NCBI RefSeq assembly: GCF_004345425.1
Contig: NZ_SLVP01000002.1
Coordinates: forward strand, 310,001 to 374,000
DNA length: 64,000 nucleotides
Direction: 5' to 3'
Source of the DNA: Paenibacillus sp. BK033
GTDB lineage: Bacteria; Bacillota; Bacilli; Paenibacillales; Paenibacillaceae
Below the pieces are notes generated by a model. It was not told the origin of the DNA. It searched no databases and was given only the letters and a program-made list of their open reading frames with translations. This document shows, piece by piece, positions 47,617 through 56,142 of this stretch (positions are counted from its first letter, which is position 1; each line of letters opens with the position of its first letter). The translations under genes and the position numbers were made by a program.

Positions 47617-48516
47617 TCACACATAAAAACTTCTAAAAACAATATCCTGATCGTAGTTGCCAAAGCCCTTTCCGTACAGGGTTAGTCCTCCCCGTCCGCG
47701 CCCCGTATCTTCCGCCGCAATGCGGAATGTCCAGTTGATCGCGCCCGTTCCGATATCTTTAAGACCTACGTCCGATATTTTCAAACCGTCGATATACGAG
47801 CCGCTCTCCTTGACCCGGAGCACCTTCAAGAGGCCGTACTGATTAACGTCGCTGGACCACCAATCCGGGGTGAGCCTTCCCCTTGTTTTCCCGAAATCTC
47901 CCGGGCTTGTCCATACGCCAAGCGATCTGCCGTTGAGACTGAAATGGATATCCGACGGCCAATTCTCGTTTACGCGGGGAGACTCGGAGCCGATTTCGAA
48001 GGAAATCTCAATCTCGTGCAGCCGTTGATCCTTATACAGATAATTAGGAATTTTATATTCCACCCAGCCTCTTGCCAGCCACAGGATTCCCGCGTTTACC
48101 CTCTCCGGGTCCATGAAGCAGGCCGGATTATCGTACTGCCCGATCATCTTCTCCGTGGTTGCAACCCCGCAGGTTGGCCATGCCTCGTAGTCGGTGTAAT
48201 GGCCGATTGGCACGGACAGCCCATGAAAGCTTAACGACGAAGAAACATTGGGAGACAGCTTGATCTGCAGAAACTCGGACTTGATATAACAATATTTATA
48301 AGTGCCTCCGTCAATCCGCTTCATCTTGCTGCCTACAATTCCCGCCTGCTCCAGCTTGCGAATATGGCCGCTGATGACCGCGCTGCTAAGAAACATCTCG
48401 GAGGCGAGCTCCTTTACATGGCGCTCCCTCTCAAATAATTTATCGATAATTTTTAAACGCACCTCGCTCGCCAGCGCTTCATAAACCATTAATGACTCCG
48501 CATTGGTGGACAGCAT
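47617..48516 (-). CDS. ArsR-type regulator with a large C-terminal beta-rich sensing domain
   Basis: A 299-residue protein. Residues about 8-75 are a winged helix of the ArsR type (YEALASEVRLKIIDKLFERE, then VKELASEMFLSSAVISGHIR and KLEQAGIVGSK). The remaining 220 residues are beta-rich with many aromatic residues (WLARGWVEYKIPNYLYK, SDIHFSLNGRSLGVWTSPGD) and look like a jelly-roll module that could bind a sugar. Metal-binding Cys motifs of metal-sensing ArsR proteins are absent. It is divergent from the GH51 arabinofuranosidase. A perfect inverted repeat lies just before its start, and its left half recurs before GH51. It is therefore a probable arabinoside- or pentose-responsive regulator. 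Confidence 0.85.
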   Translation of the reverse strand: MLSTNAESLMVYEALASEVRLKIIDKLFERERHVKELASEMFLSSAVISGHIRKLEQAGIVGSKMKRIDGGTYKYCYIKSEFLQIKLSPNVSSSLSFHGLSVPIGHYTDYEAWPTCGVATTEKMIGQYDNPACFMDPERVNAGILWLARGWVEYKIPNYLYKDQRLHEIEISFEIGSESPRVNENWPSDIHFSLNGRSLGVWTSPGDFGKTRGRLTPDWWSSDVNQYGLLKVLRVKESGSYIDGLKISDVGLKDIGTGAINWTFRIAAEDTGRGRGGLTLYGKGFGNYDQDIVFRSFYV

Positions 48517-48530
48517 CTTATCACCTCAGT

Positions 48531-48554
48531 AGGATTTTGTTTTTACAAAATCCT
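48531..48554. promoter_or_regulatory. Perfect inverted repeat, candidate operator of the ArsR-type regulator
   Basis: AGGATTTTGT and ACAAAATCCT flank TTTT, a 10-bp perfect inverted repeat 15 bases before the regulator start. Its half-site GGATTTTG recurs near the GH51 start. Position and symmetry suit an autoregulatory operator. Confidence 0.6.
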
Positions 48555-48556
48555 AA

Positions 48557-50167
<1,611 letters not shown>

Positions 50168-50171
50168 TACG

Positions 50172-50199
50172 AAAGGCAGCCGCAGCGGCTGCCTTTTTT
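50172..50199 (+). terminator. Rho-independent terminator of GH51
   Basis: AAAGGCAGCCGC and GCGGCTGCCTTT form a hairpin followed by a T-run on the plus strand. It starts 4 bases after the GH51 stop, and the A-rich left side may also serve the convergent gerB gene. Confidence 0.9.
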
Positions 50200-51289
50200 A
50201 TGCCTTTTGCATGCTTTTTTTACGGATAGAGCCTATTATGAGCAGCAATAATGGAACTCCAACGAGATTGATGGGAAAGATCCAATCATGCCAGATCGTT
50301 TTCGCATAATCCATCGTATCGTTTGTGTTCCGGGGCAGAAGCGACAGGACAAAGACGATTGGGGCAATCCACCATATCGTCCGTTTCCAATTGTTAATGC
50401 GGAACAGCTGCGCAGTGCCGTAGCTGGTGATAAACATATAAAGAGACAACTTAGTGAAGATGCTGATGATCCAGAGCAATACAATTAAAATATCCAAGTT
50501 TTGTATAAATTCCATCACGGAAATAAAGGAGACGACGGAACAAAGAGGGTAAATAAATTTAGCCGGAAGGTTGGGTCCCATAACCATGATTATAGTCAAG
50601 GTCATGCTTAATATTGCGATTGAAGCGGCAATTACGCCAAGCATTGAGCATTTCAAGAGCTGCTGCGGTTTCTTCATAAAAGCTACAAGCATGACGACCA
50701 TAAAGGATTCCGCCAGAAAAGAGGCAGGCGTTAAGCTTCCTTTAAGAATAGGCAGTAATCCCGTGTTGGAATATACCGGAAGCAACCTTAACCAATCCCA
50801 ATCTTTCATGCTAAATAGAATAATAAGGACACTGCCTGCAGCGCTGACAGGTCCGATTATTTCACTGCTGCGTGCAATACTTCTGAGTCCGCCGCTATAG
50901 GTAGCATATACAACAACCAATAACATAATGAGAATAACCACCCAAAGCGGTGTCGATGTGAATAAGGTAATAAACACGAAATCTGCAAATTCCCTCAGAA
51001 TTACCCCTGTAACCGTAAACCACATAAAAAAGTATGGAAGCAATATCAGCTTCCCGAGCCATTTGCCAAGGATCGTTTGACTGGATTGGATAAAGGTCTG
51101 CCCCGGATAGAGCAGACCAAGCTTTACGGCGATATAAGTGACTGCCAACGCAAGCAAGGACGCGAAAATGATCGATATCCAAGTGTCCTGCTTAGACTGA
51201 AAGACGGCAGGAGATAGAGTAAAGATGGCCGTCATTCCGTATTCCATCGTAAACATAAGCCAAAACAGCTGATACCCGGAAATTTTCAT
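50198..51289 (-). CDS. GerB-family spore germination permease-like subunit
   Basis: A 363-residue APC-superfamily protein with about 10 membrane helices, of the GerAB type (LFWLMFTMEYGMTAIFTLSP at the start; LYPGQTFIQSSQTILGKWLG; an AFMKKPQQLLKCSM loop). It is the last gene of a gerA-gerC-gerB operon and overlaps gerC by 4 bases. It would form the germinant-sensing core of a second receptor in the spore inner membrane. It is clearly diverged from the GerB encoded at 43398-44513, so the two receptors probably answer different germinants. Confidence 0.9.
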   Translation of the reverse strand: MKISGYQLFWLMFTMEYGMTAIFTLSPAVFQSKQDTWISIIFASLLALAVTYIAVKLGLLYPGQTFIQSSQTILGKWLGKLILLPYFFMWFTVTGVILREFADFVFITLFTSTPLWVVILIMLLVVVYATYSGGLRSIARSSEIIGPVSAAGSVLIILFSMKDWDWLRLLPVYSNTGLLPILKGSLTPASFLAESFMVVMLVAFMKKPQQLLKCSMLGVIAASIAILSMTLTIIMVMGPNLPAKFIYPLCSVVSFISVMEFIQNLDILIVLLWIISIFTKLSLYMFITSYGTAQLFRINNWKRTIWWIAPIVFVLSLLPRNTNDTMDYAKTIWHDWIFPINLVGVPLLLLIIGSIRKKSMQKA

Positions 51290-52455
51290 GATCTGATCTC
51301 ACTTTCTTTATATTGAAGCGGAGGTCCAACCAGTCCCACATATTTCAGGTTGATTTTGACCCGAACGTGTACCTCGATTTCCGGAAAAATCGTATCCCAT
51401 TTCCCTTTTATTTCATTCCACACCGTGGGATGCTGGCGGTTCACGATTTGATTAAAGCCAAGTACATCGGCTTTAAATTGCTTCTGAACCTTGTTAACCA
51501 TCGCTTGTACATGTTCGCTCATCCGCTTGTTTATTTCGGCTTGGATAAGCTTTACGTTGTGCGATTCGTTCAGGTTAAGTGTGGTGTTGTTTTCCGAAAC
51601 ATGTCCCGCTCCTGTCAATTCGATATCCATCTTTATCTTATTTGGTTCTATTATGCTGCTGGTTAACTTGCTTCCAAAGTGATGGAGAACGACCCCGACG
51701 TCCCCTCCCGCCTCTGGAATCGTTTCCGAAAAGTCTAGATAGCTTATCCTCTGAAGGATCCATTGCCGGTAAGCGCCTTCGACGAAATTCAAATAGCCGA
51801 TCATCTTAAAGTCATGGTTAAAAATCGCGCGGCCATAAAAACGAATCGTTTCTTGCGGAGCATCTTCCTGGACAATATCAACAACCGGCAAGGTCGGGCT
51901 GCTGCCCTCTTCGCTTGCCGCCATCATAAAATCGATATAAGAGGTGCCTGTCGTTCCTCCCACCGCTTTGTGAATTTTGACGGATGCGACAGAAGGGATC
52001 TTCTCCAAAGGATATTGTACCTTTAAGGCATCCAATCCCCGTCCCCCCTTAACGACCCAAATATCCAGCCGGATCCGATTGCCGGGATCACGGGAAAATC
52101 CGTCTAGTAGGTCCTTGATCCCGCGTTTAGCCAGCTCCTCGCCAATATAATAATTTCTTCTGTGACCGCGGGTAATGATGCGTGAAAGCTTCTGCCGCGT
52201 TTTTTGAATGGCTTCAGTAAGCGATTTCCCGGTGCCCGTTTCGATAAAGTAAGGCTTTCCATTGCTGGATTGTCCGGAGACTCTCGATGGAATGATGAAT
52301 TGACCTGCAGATAAATAGGTGCCGTTCTCCAATAAATCGGTCGAGGCAGCAAGGTCAAATGCCCTGTCGGAAAGCTCTTCCCGGTCCCAGCATCCTGTAA
52401 GAAGAAGGGCGAAACAAAATAACAGACTAAGACAGACTGAAAGGCGGAATTTCAC
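51286..52455 (-). CDS. Ger(x)C-family spore germination lipoprotein
   Basis: A 389-residue lipoprotein. The signal peptide ends in the lipobox LTGC (Cys near residue 22), followed by WDREELSDRAFDLA, the conserved Ger(x)C opening, the IITRGHRRNYYIGEELA segment and the C-terminal VWNEIKGKWDTIFPEIEV block. It is coupled by 4-base overlaps to gerA upstream and gerB downstream. It forms the C subunit of the second germinant receptor in this window. Confidence 0.92.
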   Translation of the reverse strand: MKFRLSVCLSLLFCFALLLTGCWDREELSDRAFDLAASTDLLENGTYLSAGQFIIPSRVSGQSSNGKPYFIETGTGKSLTEAIQKTRQKLSRIITRGHRRNYYIGEELAKRGIKDLLDGFSRDPGNRIRLDIWVVKGGRGLDALKVQYPLEKIPSVASVKIHKAVGGTTGTSYIDFMMAASEEGSSPTLPVVDIVQEDAPQETIRFYGRAIFNHDFKMIGYLNFVEGAYRQWILQRISYLDFSETIPEAGGDVGVVLHHFGSKLTSSIIEPNKIKMDIELTGAGHVSENNTTLNLNESHNVKLIQAEINKRMSEHVQAMVNKVQKQFKADVLGFNQIVNRQHPTVWNEIKGKWDTIFPEIEVHVRVKINLKYVGLVGPPLQYKESEIRS

Positions 52456-53978
52456 TGCGCGTCGTCTCCTTGGGTGCCAGGTTGTTGACCTCTGGGAAAG
52501 CGTCGCTTATGGCGCTTTGATCCCGATAACGGCAAGGAATGCATGCTCCATCTGGGTGCACGGATGAGAACATCCTTGAGTTCCTCTTTAGATAAGGGAG
52601 ATATCGGACTTAAATAAGGCACTCCAAACGACTCCAAATTCGTGAGGTGAATATGAAGCAATAACGTGGCCATCGTAATGCCGTATAAGCCAAACATACC
52701 CGAAAAGAGAAGCATCGGAAATCGAAGCATTCGAAATGCGATCCCCATGCTGTAACGAGGAGTTATCAACGAAGCGATACCCGTTATGGAAACCACGATA
52801 ACCATCGGAGCCGATACAATCCCTGCTTCAACAGCTGCCTGTCCGATCACGAGAGCACCTACGATGCTGATAGCCGAGCCTGTGGGACGCGGCAAACGGA
52901 TGCCGGCCTCCCTCAGGCCTTCGAACAGAAATTCCATGAGAAATGCTTCAATAACGGCGGGAAACGGTACTCCTTCACGCGCCGAGGTAATGCTGAGCAG
53001 GAAATTCGCAGGCAGCAATTGCGGATGGAAGGTGGTAATGGCGACATACATGGAGGGCATGAATAAGGAACCGATGATCAAGATCATTCGCAGCCAGCGA
53101 ATCATGGTGGCATACAGAAATCTCTCGTAATAATCATCTGCGGATTGGAAGGCATTCCATAGCGTGCATGGTGCGATAAGGACAAAAGGAGATCCGTCCA
53201 CGAATATCGCTACCTTCCTCTCTGCAAGATAAGCTGCTACAATATCCGGCCGCTCCGTGTTCTGGATTTGCGGAAAGAAAGTGAACGGATGGTCTTCAAT
53301 AAATTCCTCGATAAAATTGCCGCCAAGCACGGTATCGATTTGAATTTCGCCAATTCGCTTGCGAACCTTTTCGACAACCGATTGATTTGCGATACCTTCC
53401 AAATAACCGATTACCACGGTTGTTCGGGATAAGCTGCCCAATGTCACCGATTCCATCTTAAGCTTTGGACTTTGGAGTTTCCGGCGAACCATGCTTGTGT
53501 TAATGTTAAGGTTTTCCGTAAAGCCTTCTCTTGGTCCCCGGAGCGTAATTTCATTGGAGGGCTCCTCGACAGCTCGATGCTCGAAGCCCTTCAAATCCGC
53601 AATAATCGCATTTGCCGCACGTTCTGCTAGAATAACGACGTTCGCAGTTAGGATGCCTTGCACGATCGTATCGATATTTCTGGCAGTTGCAGTCTTGGAG
53701 ACGGCTACCAGCTGCTGCTCCAGGATAGCGTCTACTTTGTCTGTATCGTTTAACTTAATAGAAGGAAATCCAAGCATCCAGGGCTTCAACAGGATTTGAT
53801 CCAGGGCTATGGTGTCTACGAGACCATCCATATAGATTAATAAAGCATTGATTTGACCGAATATTTGTATACGCCGAAAAACGATATCATAGCAGTTGCT
53901 GAATATCCCCTTAAGCGTCTGTTCATTTATTTCTAGAGATTCATTTAGCTCTGATTTGGAGCTAGCTTCGATAAACAT
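52452..53978 (-). CDS. GerA-family spore germination receptor subunit A
   Basis: About 508 residues. The N-terminal half has LRGPREGFTENLNINTSMVR and TVVIGYLEGIANQSVVEKV, then ERKVAIFVDGSPFVLIAPC, followed by about five membrane helices (FMPSMYVAITTFHPQLLP; AISIVGALVIGQAAVEAGIV) and a basic C-terminal tail. The ATG at 53978 follows GGGGAGGTG at good spacing and replaces a start 15 bases upstream. It is the first gene of a three-gene receptor operon. It is similar in layout to the GerA at 45964-47493, so the two operons are paralogues. Confidence 0.92.
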   Translation of the reverse strand: MFIEASSKSELNESLEINEQTLKGIFSNCYDIVFRRIQIFGQINALLIYMDGLVDTIALDQILLKPWMLGFPSIKLNDTDKVDAILEQQLVAVSKTATARNIDTIVQGILTANVVILAERAANAIIADLKGFEHRAVEEPSNEITLRGPREGFTENLNINTSMVRRKLQSPKLKMESVTLGSLSRTTVVIGYLEGIANQSVVEKVRKRIGEIQIDTVLGGNFIEEFIEDHPFTFFPQIQNTERPDIVAAYLAERKVAIFVDGSPFVLIAPCTLWNAFQSADDYYERFLYATMIRWLRMILIIGSLFMPSMYVAITTFHPQLLPANFLLSITSAREGVPFPAVIEAFLMEFLFEGLREAGIRLPRPTGSAISIVGALVIGQAAVEAGIVSAPMVIVVSITGIASLITPRYSMGIAFRMLRFPMLLFSGMFGLYGITMATLLLHIHLTNLESFGVPYLSPISPLSKEELKDVLIRAPRWSMHSLPLSGSKRHKRRFPRGQQPGTQGDDAQ

Positions 53979-54177
53979 GCAGCACCTCCCCAACTAAGAA
54001 AATGAATATGCTCATGTTTACCTTCTTGCCGGGGTTTTAAACGTTCGATAGAGTTGCGACCAAAGAGCTTGCAAACAGGTCGTAAGAATAATAACTGTCA
54101 AATTGATGGAACATAATGGTTATGGTCAATCCCCCTGTACTTCGATCTGTACTTCGATCTCAGAAAGGATTTTACTC

Positions 54178-55455
54178 ATGAACAAATACGGTTTTATAGT
54201 GACCATAATGGTGGTTTTGACCTTAGGAAATGCGCAGCTCGCTAATGCTAACCGGCCTCAGGCAGTTTCCGAACCTTCCCAAGCGGACTCCATCCGTTCA
54301 TTTCAAGCGCATATACCGGAAGCCGAGCTGAGCGAGCTTCGCAGACGCATTAACGAAACCAAATGGCCAGATCGCGAGACGGTTAAGGATCAATCGCAGG
54401 GCACGCAGCTGGAGACGATGAAAGAGCTGGCGCGTTATTGGGCGAAGGATTATGATTGGCGCAAATTCGAAGCGAAGCTTAACGGATATCCTCAGTACAT
54501 TACCAATATCGACGGACTAGACATTCATTTTATTCACGTCCGTTCGAAGCATAAAGGCGCTCTGCCGATCATTCTTACGCATGGTTGGCCGGGCTCCTTT
54601 GTCGAGATGATGAAGATTATTGATCCGCTCAGCAATCCGACGGCTTATGGCGGAAAAGCCTCGGACGCCTTTGATGTCGTGATCCCCTCTCTGCCGGGCT
54701 ACGGATTCTCAGAGAAACCAACGGAACCTGGTTGGGGACCGGACAGGATTGCAAATGCCTGGATTGAGCTGATGAAGCGTCTTGGTTATACGAAGTATGT
54801 GGCGCAAGGCGGAGATTGGGGGGCGATCATCACCGACTTGATGGCGGTGAAGGCGCCTGAAGGATTAATTGGCGTCCACTCCAATATGCCCGGAACGGTT
54901 CCTGCCGATATTGAAAAAGCGCTCCATTGCGGCGATTCGATGCCCGACGGTCTCTCTCCCGAGGAAAAACGCGCATACGAACAGCTGCAATTCTTTAACA
55001 AGCATCTTGGTTATGCCGAACTGATGGGGACTCGCCCGCAGACGTTAACCGCATTGGCCGATTCGCCTATCGGTCTGGCAGCCTTTCTGCTAGATCACGA
55101 TGAAAAGAGTTTAAAGCTAATGTCCGACGCCTTCAGAGGAAAACCCGGAGGATTATCGCGCGACGAAATCCTTGATGACATTACGCTTTATTGGCTGACG
55201 AACACCGCCATTTCATCGGCTCGTCTCTACTGGGAGAACAAGTATCCTTTCTTCGGCGTCAAAGGCGTCAAGATTCCGACGGCGGTCAGCGTCTTCCCCG
55301 ATGAGCTTTATGAAGCGCCAAGGAGCTGGGCCGAGCAGGCTTATCCCAAGCTCTATTATTACAACGTGCTGGATAAAGGCGGACATTTCGCCGCTTGGGA
55401 GCAGCCGGCGTTATTTACGAATGAATTAAGGTCTGCGTTCAGGAAGCTGCGTTGA
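54178..55455 (+). CDS. Epoxide hydrolase (EHN plus alpha/beta-hydrolase) with signal peptide
   Basis: About 425 residues. Residues 1-25 form a hydrophobic signal peptide (NKYGFIVTIMVVLTLGNAQ). Residues 40-150 are the epoxide hydrolase N-terminal domain (HIPEAELSELRRRINETKWP; YWAKDYDWRKFEAKLNGYPQ). The alpha/beta-hydrolase core has the oxyanion motif HGWPGS, the nucleophile Asp in QGGDWGAI and the catalytic His in KGGHFAAWE. It is related to microsomal-type and juvenile-hormone epoxide hydrolases. The ATG at 54178 has AAAGGA upstream. A secreted version is unusual and could act on lipid epoxides outside the cell. It is a single gene, ending at a bidirectional terminator shared with the toxin-like operon. 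Confidence 0.87.
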   Translation: MNKYGFIVTIMVVLTLGNAQLANANRPQAVSEPSQADSIRSFQAHIPEAELSELRRRINETKWPDRETVKDQSQGTQLETMKELARYWAKDYDWRKFEAKLNGYPQYITNIDGLDIHFIHVRSKHKGALPIILTHGWPGSFVEMMKIIDPLSNPTAYGGKASDAFDVVIPSLPGYGFSEKPTEPGWGPDRIANAWIELMKRLGYTKYVAQGGDWGAIITDLMAVKAPEGLIGVHSNMPGTVPADIEKALHCGDSMPDGLSPEEKRAYEQLQFFNKHLGYAELMGTRPQTLTALADSPIGLAAFLLDHDEKSLKLMSDAFRGKPGGLSRDEILDDITLYWLTNTAISSARLYWENKYPFFGVKGVKIPTAVSVFPDELYEAPRSWAEQAYPKLYYYNVLDKGGHFAAWEQPALFTNELRSAFRKLR

Positions 55456-55469
55456 TCAAGCAAAACCAC

Positions 55470-55506
55470 GAAAGCTGACGCCGGTTAAATACCAGCGTCA
55501 GCTTTC
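55470..55506. terminator. Bidirectional terminator between epoxide hydrolase and the toxin-like operon
   Basis: GAAAGCTGACGC and GCGTCAGCTTTC form a 12-bp perfect stem, extended with one mismatch toward the loop, between convergent stops. Confidence 0.87.
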
Positions 55507-55530
55507 CGTTTGTACGAACTATAAAAAGAA

Positions 55531-56109
55531 TCAGACGGTAATAGGCTCTTCCCAACGAGTCATTCCGGCAAGCTCCGGATGATTGTCCGGACAGGATTCC
55601 GTTGGCAGCTTGGTTTTCTTGGATAACACGCAGCCGCATTTGCCGCAGATCTTCTCGGCAGTTCCGTCGCTTGCCGCTGATTTGGACAAGGCGTTGTATA
55701 GCAGCTTATCCGGTTTGCTCTGACTGTGCGGACATACCGTACAGGCATCCATCCGCTTGCGGTATATTTCGTCCTCTACCGTAGCAAAGCCCGCTTTGGC
55801 CCATTTCCACAAGGCATGGCCAACCTTCTTGGCGAGTACCATATTGGAAGGGGTTCCTTCAGCGGATTTTGCCTCCGTCTCCGCTTCCGACGCCGAATCC
55901 ACCTTAGGAGGATTACTGAGCAGATAATTCAGAAACATCTCCGATCTTCTTGCGGACAATAAATTATGCGCATAGCTGGGATCATGAACAGCCGCGAACA
56001 ATACCTCTTCCGATACCGGGCCTTCCAAACCCAGGATACTGCCGAATTGCCTGCACTGTTCTTCAATCGTCCCTGTGAATGCTCCCATCTCTGGAGCGGC
56101 TGATTCCAT
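55531..56109 (-). CDS. Small Cys-rich (putative zinc-ribbon) protein of the Tc-like operon
   Basis: A 192-residue protein. The N-terminal half has a helical LLSARRSEMFLNYLLSNPP near residues 50-68. The C-terminal half has C123xxC126 (CTVC) and C155xxCxC (CGKCGC, residues 155-160) plus C173 in ESCP, a pattern of a zinc ribbon. There is no signal peptide or membrane segment. AAAGGGG precedes the ATG. It starts 33 bases after the Hint-protein gene, so it is the third gene of the operon. I do not recognise a named function. An adaptor, chaperone or immunity role for the toxin-like proteins is possible but not shown. Confidence 0.8.
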   Translation of the reverse strand: MESAAPEMGAFTGTIEEQCRQFGSILGLEGPVSEEVLFAAVHDPSYAHNLLSARRSEMFLNYLLSNPPKVDSASEAETEAKSAEGTPSNMVLAKKVGHALWKWAKAGFATVEDEIYRKRMDACTVCPHSQSKPDKLLYNALSKSAASDGTAEKICGKCGCVLSKKTKLPTESCPDNHPELAGMTRWEEPITV

Positions 56110-56142
56110 CTCTTAATCCCCTTTCTCGTTGTTATTAAGCTG

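Noticed and set aside
54138..54163. Tandem 11-12 base duplication (TGTACTTCGATC twice) before the epoxide hydrolase
   Set aside because: Just two copies upstream of the chosen start; a slippage product without further structure to suggest a function.
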